Source: Fibrobacter sp. UWB15 | Lineage (GTDB): Bacteria; Fibrobacterota; Fibrobacteria; Fibrobacterales; Fibrobacteraceae | Direction of reading: 5' to 3' | Length of the DNA stretch: 64,000 nucleotides | Assembly: GCF_900177705.1 (NCBI RefSeq) | Contig: NZ_FXBA01000008.1 | Location: 1 to 64,000, forward strand | Translations under genes and position numbers: made by a program | Notes under the pieces: model-generated | Database searches by the model: none | Told to the model about the DNA's origin: nothing | What the model saw: the letters and a program-made list of their open reading frames with translations, nothing else | In this document: one piece after another, positions 43,540 through 52,205 of the stretch | Position numbering within the stretch: the stretch's first letter is position 1 | How the letters are laid out: the number at the start of each line of letters is the position of its first letter

Positions 43540-46068
43540 CTAGAAATAGTATTCATAGCTCAACATAATCGGCAAATAGGGGAACTGCGTAATTTCTGTT
43601 TTCTCAGGCGGATTTTTACGGGTGTCGTAGAATGTAAAGAACATGTTCTTGTGATCGGTCAAGTTGATAATCGTCCAACTAAAGTTCCACTTGCCTTCGC
43701 GGCCAATGTCAATCGCCTTCACGTCGACGCGGAAATAATCTGTTTGACGGGCGCCATTGCGGCTTCCCGGCACCACAACCGTTTCGTCGGAATATTCCTG
43801 ATGACCGAGGTGTTCCGAGATGTAGTAACCCTTGTATTCACTCATGGGCATGCCCGCCGAATATTTCATAATCACAGAAGACCTCACATACATATCTTTC
43901 TGCGTCGGGTGTACCGTTAACGCATCTTCCGGGCCGCGCCAGTTAATACCCAAATCCATCTTGAGGGCATAAGGCTGATGCCAGCTGGGGAAATACGGCT
44001 TGGAACCATCGTCTGTTTTCATGACACTAATGCTCTGGCTCCAGTTTATACCGCCAAACCACCAGCCCTTATCTTTACGGAGCGAAAGTTCGTAACCGAA
44101 AGAATAGCCTTCCGCCGTACCGAATCCGTCTGCCACCACAAAGTCGTCCGAAGCTGTTTCTTCGTTACTGTCGAGGACTGCCACAAACGTATTCAAGTTA
44201 CTTTGAGTCTTGTAGTAAACACCCACGGTGGCGTCGTAGTCTTCCAATATTCCGCGTTGAGAATATTCTGCGGCAAACAGCCACGAAGACGCAGGCTTGA
44301 CATGCTTACCCTTGGTGGTCGTTGTTGCCGGATAGTAGAATTCGTTTAGCGTTTCCTGGTCGGTATAGACAATCGAGTTCAAATACTGCAGGTAGTAGCC
44401 ACCATAGAATTCCACCGTCTTGTCGTCATCGATATTGACACTGAGCGACGCACGGGGTTCTACGCCAAAGTGTTCCGCAGCCGTCTGGTAATTAAAGCGC
44501 AGGCCATATTGCAGCAGGTAATCGGGCGCGAACTTCCAGGCATCCTGCAGATAGCCCACATGGTGGAACGGTTTTTGAATATCGGCAATACTAAGCGTAG
44601 ACATTTGTTCGCCATAACGTTCGTAGTCGTATTCCAGTTCGTAACCCGCAGTGAGCGTATGGTTCGGAATGCCGCGGTAATTGACCCACTGCTTGCCTGC
44701 GAATGTATAAAGGTACATCTCAATCGACATGAGGTCGCTCACCTTCATGGTCTGATAAAATTCGCTGAAGGCAAGGGTCGCGTTGTAGTCCCAATCGCCA
44801 TTAAAGCGGTGGTAAAATCCGAGCGGAATCGCCACGTTGCCCCAGTCCATATAGAGCGGATCAAAACTCAAGCGATCCTTGCCCACATAAAAGTTAAGCT
44901 TCATGCGGGTGTCGTCGGTAAAGTTGTACATGAAGGTACCCTGCACATCTGTAAATTCATAGTCCAGCGCAAGGTCGATAACATCGAGAGCGTTCATCAA
45001 ATCCAGCATGTAGCCGATGTAGGTGGTACGGCCAGCCACCACCCAGCGGGCAGGGCCTTGGTGACCTTCGGTGTGAAGCTGGGCCGCAAAGGTGCTGATC
45101 TTGATACTGGACTTGCTGAACCATTCGTCAACGGAATCCTGACCACCTGCGCGGCCATCCATCTTGAGCACGGAACTCAAGCGGTTACCGTACTGCGCCG
45201 GGAATCCACTCTTGTAGAATTGCACGTCATCGATGCCTTCGACCAGGAAGGTACTGAACAGCCCGAAGAAATGCACCGGCGAATAAACAACAGCGTTGTC
45301 GAACAGGAAGAGGTTCTGGTCGGCGGCGCCACCGCGCACATAAATCTTGGAGCTAAAATCGGAACTGGCGACCACGCCCGGGAGCGCCTGGATGCTCTTG
45401 ATAACGTCGGCTTCGGCGAGGCTGGGCATACGCTTGATGGACTTGGCCGACACTACAGATTCGCCGGGCTTACGCTTGGGGCGACGGCGCAACTGCACCA
45501 CGACTTTCTTGAGTTCGGTCACCTTGGCATTGTCGCCGCCTGCAAGGAGCGCATCCACATTGACGTCTTTATTCGCGGAATCTTGTGCCAAAGTATCTTT
45601 TGCCAGCGAATCGGGGCGTTGCGGGGCGACGGTCCCGCTAGAAGGGGTAGCGGACGCCGAGTCAACGGCAGCAGCGAGGGGAAGGCCTTCCCCTTCTACT
45701 ATAGAATCGGGTTCTGCAAAAGCCTCGCCCAGTGCCTGCGAGAAACTGCGTTCAGCGCCAACGTACTTGAGTTCGTAGCATTTTTCTTTTTCGGCGCCCG
45801 CCGTATCGGAATTGGTGACGCAAATATTCCACAGAGTGTCTTCGGGGAGCACAACGCTAAAGGGCGTACCGACGGTGGTTTGCAGCGCCTCGCCCGACTC
45901 CAGGATTTCGACATTGAGTTTTTCGCCCGGGGCAAAAGAGGAATCCTGTACAATTCCGTTAAAAGTGATTCCTTGGGGTGCAAGCGAATCGGGCACAGGT
46001 TCTTGTGCCACGGCGGCTACACTCAACATAGCCAGCAACAAAGCAAAAATTTCAATATAACGTTTCAA
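43540..46068 (-). CDS. TonB-dependent outer-membrane receptor
   Basis: An 842-residue receptor from a TTG start (signal peptide MKRYIEIFALLLAMLS...). An N-terminal beta domain and low-complexity Ser/Ala/Asp linker (about 25-185) precede the plug (about 205-320: SAKSIKRMPSLAEADVIKSI, IYVRGGAADQNLFLFDN, YSPVHFFGLFSTFLVEGID, GFPAQYGNRLSSVLKM). The 22-strand-type barrel ends in YEYYF. The plug wording matches Bacteroidota-type receptors with carboxypeptidase-like N-domains. Ligand unknown. Heads an operon with the lipoprotein; energised presumably by the TonB operon downstream. Confidence 0.88.
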   Translation of the reverse strand: MKRYIEIFALLLAMLSVAAVAQEPVPDSLAPQGITFNGIVQDSSFAPGEKLNVEILESGEALQTTVGTPFSVVLPEDTLWNICVTNSDTAGAEKEKCYELKYVGAERSFSQALGEAFAEPDSIVEGEGLPLAAAVDSASATPSSGTVAPQRPDSLAKDTLAQDSANKDVNVDALLAGGDNAKVTELKKVVVQLRRRPKRKPGESVVSAKSIKRMPSLAEADVIKSIQALPGVVASSDFSSKIYVRGGAADQNLFLFDNAVVYSPVHFFGLFSTFLVEGIDDVQFYKSGFPAQYGNRLSSVLKMDGRAGGQDSVDEWFSKSSIKISTFAAQLHTEGHQGPARWVVAGRTTYIGYMLDLMNALDVIDLALDYEFTDVQGTFMYNFTDDTRMKLNFYVGKDRLSFDPLYMDWGNVAIPLGFYHRFNGDWDYNATLAFSEFYQTMKVSDLMSIEMYLYTFAGKQWVNYRGIPNHTLTAGYELEYDYERYGEQMSTLSIADIQKPFHHVGYLQDAWKFAPDYLLQYGLRFNYQTAAEHFGVEPRASLSVNIDDDKTVEFYGGYYLQYLNSIVYTDQETLNEFYYPATTTTKGKHVKPASSWLFAAEYSQRGILEDYDATVGVYYKTQSNLNTFVAVLDSNEETASDDFVVADGFGTAEGYSFGYELSLRKDKGWWFGGINWSQSISVMKTDDGSKPYFPSWHQPYALKMDLGINWRGPEDALTVHPTQKDMYVRSSVIMKYSAGMPMSEYKGYYISEHLGHQEYSDETVVVPGSRNGARQTDYFRVDVKAIDIGREGKWNFSWTIINLTDHKNMFFTFYDTRKNPPEKTEITQFPYLPIMLSYEYYF

Positions 46069-46093
46069 AATAGCTCGCGTTCTCTCAAAAATA

Positions 46094-46115
46094 GCAAATA
46101 GGAGGCCCTATTTGC
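46094..46115. promoter_or_regulatory. 9-bp perfect inverted repeat before the receptor gene
   Basis: GCAAATAGG (46094-46102) and CCTATTTGC (46107-46115) around AGGC, 25 bases before the receptor start. On the minus strand it is followed by TATTTTT, so it could terminate the kinase operon; it also touches the bipartite motif at 46115-46149, so it could be an operator over the start point. Confidence 0.5.
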
Positions 46116-46149
46116 CATTGTAACACCCGAGGGAACGAAATGTGTTACC
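46115..46149 (-). promoter_or_regulatory. GGTAACAC-N15-GTGTTACAATGG motif before the receptor operon
   Basis: On the minus strand GGTAACAC (46149-46142), 15 bases, GTGTTACAATGG (46126-46115). The last 12 bases are identical to those before the ECF sigma gene. Distance to the receptor start is 46 bases. TACAAT with TGT before it reads as an extended -10. Confidence 0.5.
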
Positions 46150-46169
46150 TTCACCTAAAAAAATATGGA

Positions 46170-49100
46170 TTACAGCAATTCCTCGAGCGTCTCAAAGAGT
46201 ACGTCGGGTTCTACCGGCTTGCTCAGATGCGCATTCATGCCCACCTGCAGGCTCCGCTGCACGTCTTCGTCAAAGGCGTTTGCCGTGAGCGCAATAATGG
46301 GAACCTTCTTGGCGTCATCGCGATCCAGCTTGCGGATGGCGGCTGTCGCTTCCAGGCCGTCCATCTCGGGCATGCGCACGTCCATAAGGATGGCGGAATA
46401 GTAGCCTTCGGGATGGTCGCGGAACATTTCCAGGGCCTCGCGACCGTTTACAGCCAGTTCCACCTGCAAGTCCCGCATCTTCAGCACTTCCATCATGATC
46501 TGCGCGTTGACTTCCATGTCTTCGGCAAGGAGTACCCGCTTTCCGGCAAGTTCCGCCTTGTTCTTCGCAAGCGAGGTGTGTTCCTTCTTGCGCCGGAGGG
46601 CGTTCTTGAATTCGTCCAGCAGGATTCCCGAGAACAAGGGCTTAGAAATGAAGCAGTCCACGCCGGCTGCCAGGGCCTCGTCCAGGATGTCGTCCCAGTT
46701 GTAGGCCGTCAATATGATAATGGCTGACTCGTCGCCGGTCACCTTGCGGATTTCGCGCGCCGTCTCGATGCCGTTCATCTCGGGCATCTGCCAGTCAACC
46801 ACAATCAGGTTGTAGGGCTCGCGTCTCGCGTGGCGGAGTTTCGCCATCTCCACCGCTTCCTTGCCCGTAAGCACCGTGTCGGTGAGGATTCCCGCCTTGC
46901 CGAGCACGAGTTTCGCGTGCCCCAGGGCAATCTCGTCGTCGTCCACCACCAGCACACTCATTTCGCTCGGATGAATTTCGATTTCGTCGTCGGTCGCCTG
47001 CTTGCGCATGCTGTCGTTGAGGGTGAGCGTCACGCAGAACGTGGTCCCCTTGCCCTTTTCGCTTTCCACATCGATCTTACCGTTCATCATGTCGACGATA
47101 CCCTTGGTAATCGCCATGCCGAGGCCACTGCTGCCGTACTCGAAAGCCGTGGTGGCGTTTTCCTGGGTGAACGTGTCGAAAATCTTGGGCAGGAATTCCT
47201 TGCTGATGCCGATACCGGTATCGCTAATCTTGAAGACGAGCGTGGACTTGTTGTCGAACGCGGCAATCTTTTCCACGTTGAGGTCGATGTTTCCGCCCTT
47301 CGGGGTGAACTTGACCGCATTGCCCAGGATGTTGATGAGAATCTGGCGAATCTTGGTGACGTCGCCGACGTAGTAGTCGTCCAGACTGCCCGCCACATGG
47401 CACGAATAGTTCAGGCCCTTGGTGCGGCTCTGGTCGTCGATGATAGTGTTCACCTGCTCCAAAAGCTTGGGGAACGAGAATTCTTCGCTATTGATCTTCG
47501 TGCGGCCACTCTCGATGCGGCTCATGTCCAAAATCTCGTTGATGAGGCTCAGCAGGTGTTCTGCGGAGGAGCCAATCTTTTCCAGGTAGCCGCGCGTCTT
47601 CGGCGAAATCTCGGGTTCGTGCAGCGCAAGGCTGTCGAGGCCGATAATCGCGTTCATGGGCGTGCGGATTTCGTGGCTCATGTTGGAGAGGAATATGGTC
47701 TTCGCCTTGCTCGCCTCTTCTGCCGTCTTGAGCGCATCGGAAAGCGCCTGGTTCTTGGCAAGGGAATCGCGCATTTCCTCGTCGATATCGGAAAATCCGA
47801 AACCTACAATGCGGAGCGGTGCATCCGGGGCGTCGCCGGCATTGTGCACGCCCGCCATGCGCAGCATTTCGTAACTTTCCTTGCCGCCATGGTTTGCCAG
47901 GTAGCGCAAGGTATAGATCTTGTTCTTCGCGACACCCGCGCGCACGTTTTCGGGCTGTATAAAGGCGAGGAACTTTTCGCGAGATTCCGGTGCGACAAAC
48001 TTTTCGGCATAGGTTGAAAAATTTTCCAGGTAGCCGATTTCGTCCCCTTCCTTGAAAGGTACCGGAACGGTGCCGTCCTTGCGGTAGCATATCGCCATTC
48101 CGGTATCCAGGTTCAGGTAGTAGACGCTGCGGTAATCTGACGCAAGCGCGGTAATCATGTTACGCTGTTCGTTCCTCTTGCGTTCTTCTTCAACTAACTT
48201 CTGCTGGAGCGCAAGCTGTTCTTCCAGTTTTTCCTGCTTGATGCGGCTTTCGGCATCGGCCACCTCTTTTTCTAACTTGAGTTGAGAGGTACGCCTGATT
48301 TGCATGAAAAGAATCAGGAACACGGTCAAGAGCACTAGCGCGATAATTCCGGATAGCAGAAGGCTGCGTTCCAAAATGTCTTCCGAAATGGAACCGATTT
48401 GCTCGGAGATGACGCTTTCGCGGATAAGGTAGGTCAGCGTCCAGTCCGTAGAATGGACGGGAACATAGTACATAGTTTCACGGATGCCGTTATACTCGAA
48501 GGAAACGACGCCCGCCTCGTGGTTCGCGAAGTCGGAGCGCATCTTTTCCATGGAGAACCCCTTTTCGAAGCTGGCTTTTTCCATGGCGGCAAGCAGATTG
48601 TCGCCGCTCGCAAGCCCACCTAGCACCAGGTTCGTAAGCGAATTGCCTGCCTTCGAGTAGATGTTGCAAAATGTAATTCCCTGCCGGTCGGATTCCAGCG
48701 AAATACCTTCCAGCATGCGGTTCATGTCGATTTCCATGAAGCACACGACCAAAACCCGACCATTAAAGGCAAGACGGTCCACAGGCACGGCAATGACAAC
48801 AGTCTTCTTTTCTTCACTGTTTTTCTTTAATGAAATTTCGGATTTTGCCAGGGTCCTGTAATCGAAATTGTAGAGGTCAATGTCGGTGCGCGTACCGCGG
48901 GATGTGTAGATGAGACCCGTAGTGTCCACGAAGGCGAACTTTTCTAGACCGTACAGTTGCTTCATGCGGAGCTGGTAGCTCTGCAAGCTTGCGGTACTGG
49001 CGAGGTCTTCTTTTGAAAGCAGGCCCACCGCCACATCCAGGTCGTTGATGTAGCCGTTCAATTTCGACGCCACCACCTGTTCGCGGCGGTTCGCGAGTTC

Positions 49101-49256
49101 GTTCATAAAGAGGAGCGTTACGTTGCGCACGGCCTTTTCCGTATCTCCGCTCGCATGGCGACCCGTGAAGATTGTCCCCAGCACAAGGATGATAACGATG
49201 ATGGGGGCCACGATAGTGGCGATACTTACAATCCCGATTCTTTTTTTCGTTTCCAT
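46170..49256 (-). CDS. hybrid sensor histidine kinase with two receiver domains
   Basis: A 1028-residue membrane kinase. Helix near 8-30, a periplasmic sensory domain of Cache type (about 35-290), helix near 300-320, a coiled coil, a PAS-like region (365-495), HisKA with NMSHEIRTP (His528), HATPase (about 610-750: NILGNAVKF, DTGIGIS, GSSGLGMA), receiver 1 (765-890, Asp821 in VVDWQMPEM) and receiver 2 (905-1028, Asp959 in LMDVRMPEM). The signal is unknown. Third gene of the three-kinase operon, 20 bases after the permease-kinase; phosphate may pass to the Hpt protein at 56072. Confidence 0.92.
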   Translation of the reverse strand: METKKRIGIVSIATIVAPIIVIILVLGTIFTGRHASGDTEKAVRNVTLLFMNELANRREQVVASKLNGYINDLDVAVGLLSKEDLASTASLQSYQLRMKQLYGLEKFAFVDTTGLIYTSRGTRTDIDLYNFDYRTLAKSEISLKKNSEEKKTVVIAVPVDRLAFNGRVLVVCFMEIDMNRMLEGISLESDRQGITFCNIYSKAGNSLTNLVLGGLASGDNLLAAMEKASFEKGFSMEKMRSDFANHEAGVVSFEYNGIRETMYYVPVHSTDWTLTYLIRESVISEQIGSISEDILERSLLLSGIIALVLLTVFLILFMQIRRTSQLKLEKEVADAESRIKQEKLEEQLALQQKLVEEERKRNEQRNMITALASDYRSVYYLNLDTGMAICYRKDGTVPVPFKEGDEIGYLENFSTYAEKFVAPESREKFLAFIQPENVRAGVAKNKIYTLRYLANHGGKESYEMLRMAGVHNAGDAPDAPLRIVGFGFSDIDEEMRDSLAKNQALSDALKTAEEASKAKTIFLSNMSHEIRTPMNAIIGLDSLALHEPEISPKTRGYLEKIGSSAEHLLSLINEILDMSRIESGRTKINSEEFSFPKLLEQVNTIIDDQSRTKGLNYSCHVAGSLDDYYVGDVTKIRQILINILGNAVKFTPKGGNIDLNVEKIAAFDNKSTLVFKISDTGIGISKEFLPKIFDTFTQENATTAFEYGSSGLGMAITKGIVDMMNGKIDVESEKGKGTTFCVTLTLNDSMRKQATDDEIEIHPSEMSVLVVDDDEIALGHAKLVLGKAGILTDTVLTGKEAVEMAKLRHARREPYNLIVVDWQMPEMNGIETAREIRKVTGDESAIIILTAYNWDDILDEALAAGVDCFISKPLFSGILLDEFKNALRRKKEHTSLAKNKAELAGKRVLLAEDMEVNAQIMMEVLKMRDLQVELAVNGREALEMFRDHPEGYYSAILMDVRMPEMDGLEATAAIRKLDRDDAKKVPIIALTANAFDEDVQRSLQVGMNAHLSKPVEPDVLFETLEELL

Positions 49257-49276
49257 AACATTGTCCTGTTAAAGCT

Positions 49277-52201
49277 TTACCGCACCCACTGCGCAAGTGT
49301 TTCCGTGAGCATGCCGACATCGATGGGCTTTGCCAAGTGCGCGTTCATTCCTGCTTCTTTCGACTTCTTGAGGTCATCGCCAAAGGCATTCGCGGTCATA
49401 GCGATAATGGGAACTACCGCCTTCTTCTTGTCGGAGAGCGCTCGAATCTGGCGACTCGCTTCGCAGCCGTCCATCACGGGCATCTGGATATCCATGACAA
49501 TCCCGTTGTAGTAACCGGCGGGGTTCTTCTCCACCATATCGACCGCCTGCTTGCCGTTTACCGCCATCTCAACCTTGAACCCGAGACTTTCGAGAATGAT
49601 TTTTGCAAGCTCGCGGTTCACTTCCATGTCTTCTACCAGCAACAGCCGCATGTTCGTGAAATCCGCCTTGGCTGCGATGGAGGTATTGCGCTCGCCGCTT
49701 TCGGGAACCTCCGTGCCTGTAGCTTTCTTCAGTTCCACATTCATGAAGAATTCCGTCCCTTCACCGACCTTCGAATCAAACCTGATGGTCCCGCCCATCA
49801 GTGTCACGACGTTCTTTGCAATGGCAAGCCCGAGGCCCGTTCCCTGCACGCCGCTAATGGTAGAGACGCGTTCCCGCTCGAAGGCATCGAACACGCGGTC
49901 TGCAAACTCGGGCGAAATGCCGATACCGTCGTCCTTGACGCGGATTTCGAATGCGGCCATGCCCTCTTCGATGCATTCCTTTTCGGCGAGAGTCACGGAA
50001 ACGTGCCCGCCTTCCGAAGTAAACTTGAATGCGTTGCTGACCAGGTTCAGAATCACGCGGTTCATGCGGTTCCTGTCGCAGAGCACCACCGGGTTCCTGA
50101 GGCCGTCGTATTTCACGGCAAAGGCGATGTTCTTGCCCACCATCTGCGCCTCGAACATATCGCGGATTTCTTCCATCATTTTCCGCAGGTCGGTGGGCCG
50201 CTCTTCCAGTTCCATCTTCCCGATTTCGATGCGGCTCATTTCAAGCATATCGTTGATGAGGGCCATCAGGTACATGTTCGAAGAATCGATCTTGGTCAGG
50301 TATTTCTGGATTTGCTCGGGGGTCGCCTCCGGTTTGCGCGCCAGGTTGGTGTAGCCGATAATCGCGTTCATGGGCGTGCGCAGGTCGTGACTCATGTTCG
50401 AAAGGAATATGGTCTTTGCCTTGTTGGATTCCTCGGCAATATGCTTTTCGTGGTCCAGTTTCTGTTCACGTTGCTGCTGCGTGCGGTAAATGTTCACCAC
50501 GATGAAGATGCACAGGATAATGAAGAGCGTTTCTACCAGATTGTTCTTCAGCTGGGAATCGCGGACAAGGTCCATCTGCTCTTCCATGAAGTCCTTTTCC
50601 TGGACTATCTGGCCTTCGGTCATGGGAATATGCATCTTTTTATGCAGATCCGTATGGAACTCGCTGATATGCGCGATGACATCCTCGGTTTCGTCGTTAG
50701 TGACCTGGCGTTCCCACATCACCGCCGAGAACAGCAATATGAACAGCATGGTCACCCACATGATGGCCGACTTGCCGAAACGGTTCTCCTGGTCGCGCAT
50801 GAACACGGCCCTGTAAACGACGAACCCCACAATGCTCCACGCCATCAGAATCATGAAGGATTCCGTGGCAATGGTATTCATGTTCCAAAGCGTCGGCGTA
50901 AGCGGGAAGAAAAAGAAGAAGGCGGATATTACGACACCCAGGATTCCCGTAAAGTTCAGCACCGTCTTTCGCCTGCCGGTTTCACTGCGGGCAATTTTCA
51001 CTATCCCCGCAGAAACATACAGATAAATGATAGATGCACTGATGGAGGTGATGTCCACAATCCAGCCGATGGCCGTTCTCCCGAAGAATGGAATAATGCA
51101 GGAAAGGAGCATCACGTAGATAATGCCGTAGTTGGTGGCGCCGTGACGGTTGATATGCCCGAACCAGGACGGCATCACGGAATCTTCGGCGAGGCTCAGG
51201 AACATGCGCCCGATTGTTCGGTAAAGCCCAAGAAGGCTCGTGGAAATGGCCGCCGTGATGGTTATGGCGAGCACAATAAGGCCGCCGTTGCCGAGGGTCT
51301 TGAAAACGGCGTGGAATACCGGGACGGCATCGATTCCCTTGAAGTTTTGCAGGTTGGCAAAATAGGTTTCCCAATTGCCGGATCCTGCAGGGTTTGCCGA
51401 AACCGAAAGAAGAGCTATGAGGGCGTAGACAATCGCTCCGGTTGCAAGAGCCGCCACCATGATGGCGAAACCGTATTTCGGCTTGAAGTCATAGGTGGAA
51501 GAGGCAAAGCTCACCACGCCAAAGCCTACAAATGCCCAGGGGGCAAGCACCAGCACGTTCACGATCTGCATCAGGGGGGAATGATCCTTCGCGACTCCCG
51601 CCGTCGCAAAGGCCGGGCCCATATCCGAGAAATCAATCCCGCCCTTGCAGGCAATAATTGCAAACAGGCTGACCACACCGCCAAAGAACAGGAGCGCAAG
51701 CACCGTATTCACCAGGCGCAGCACGTTGGTGTTCCTGCAACTGATGAACCCGAACAGAAGTATAATTGCAAGCGTGGTAAACAGCTCGCCTGCCCAGACC
51801 TCGTAGCCCATGATGGTATAACTGAAGCCCCTTTGCAATACGGGTCCGAACAAGAAACGGATAAACAGCACAAAGGCCGACATATTGGCCCACAATACCG
51901 CCAGGTACGCAAGGGCCGTGGCCCAGGTGCAAAGGAAGGAATGGTCGTAGCCGAAAAGCTGCTTGGTAAAGGAGAATACGCTCCCCGTGCCGGGAATGCG
52001 GTTCATCATGATGTGGAAATTGTAGGCGACAACACCCATCAGCACGGCGCCAAGCACAAGGGCGATAACTGTTCCCAGGGGGCCCGCAATCGGCAGGAGC
52101 GTTGTCGCGGGCATCACGAATGCACCCCAGCCTACGGCACAACCGAAGGAGAGCGCCCACGCACTCAAAACGGACAATTTTTTGCGTTTTTCAGACAACA
52201 T
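49277..52201 (-). CDS. APC-family permease fused to a hybrid histidine kinase
   Basis: A 974-residue fusion. Residues 8-470 have the 12-helix pattern of amino acid-polyamine-organocation transporters: SFGCAVGWGAFVMPATTLLPIAGPLGT resembles the substrate-binding first helix, and NRIPGTGSVFSF and APWAFVGFGVVSF follow. A helix near 480-497, a 58-residue segment and a helix near 557-573 lead to HisKA (NMSHDLRTP, His605), HATPase (NLVSNAFKF, DDGIGIS, GTGLGLA) and a receiver (851-974, Asp904 in VMDIQMPVM). The transporter part probably senses or couples transport of an amino acid or amine to phosphorylation, as CbrA does with an SLC5-type module. Four bases from the preceding kinase gene. Confidence 0.9.
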   Translation of the reverse strand: MLSEKRKKLSVLSAWALSFGCAVGWGAFVMPATTLLPIAGPLGTVIALVLGAVLMGVVAYNFHIMMNRIPGTGSVFSFTKQLFGYDHSFLCTWATALAYLAVLWANMSAFVLFIRFLFGPVLQRGFSYTIMGYEVWAGELFTTLAIILLFGFISCRNTNVLRLVNTVLALLFFGGVVSLFAIIACKGGIDFSDMGPAFATAGVAKDHSPLMQIVNVLVLAPWAFVGFGVVSFASSTYDFKPKYGFAIMVAALATGAIVYALIALLSVSANPAGSGNWETYFANLQNFKGIDAVPVFHAVFKTLGNGGLIVLAITITAAISTSLLGLYRTIGRMFLSLAEDSVMPSWFGHINRHGATNYGIIYVMLLSCIIPFFGRTAIGWIVDITSISASIIYLYVSAGIVKIARSETGRRKTVLNFTGILGVVISAFFFFFPLTPTLWNMNTIATESFMILMAWSIVGFVVYRAVFMRDQENRFGKSAIMWVTMLFILLFSAVMWERQVTNDETEDVIAHISEFHTDLHKKMHIPMTEGQIVQEKDFMEEQMDLVRDSQLKNNLVETLFIILCIFIVVNIYRTQQQREQKLDHEKHIAEESNKAKTIFLSNMSHDLRTPMNAIIGYTNLARKPEATPEQIQKYLTKIDSSNMYLMALINDMLEMSRIEIGKMELEERPTDLRKMMEEIRDMFEAQMVGKNIAFAVKYDGLRNPVVLCDRNRMNRVILNLVSNAFKFTSEGGHVSVTLAEKECIEEGMAAFEIRVKDDGIGISPEFADRVFDAFERERVSTISGVQGTGLGLAIAKNVVTLMGGTIRFDSKVGEGTEFFMNVELKKATGTEVPESGERNTSIAAKADFTNMRLLLVEDMEVNRELAKIILESLGFKVEMAVNGKQAVDMVEKNPAGYYNGIVMDIQMPVMDGCEASRQIRALSDKKKAVVPIIAMTANAFGDDLKKSKEAGMNAHLAKPIDVGMLTETLAQWVR

Positions 52202-52205
52202 AACG

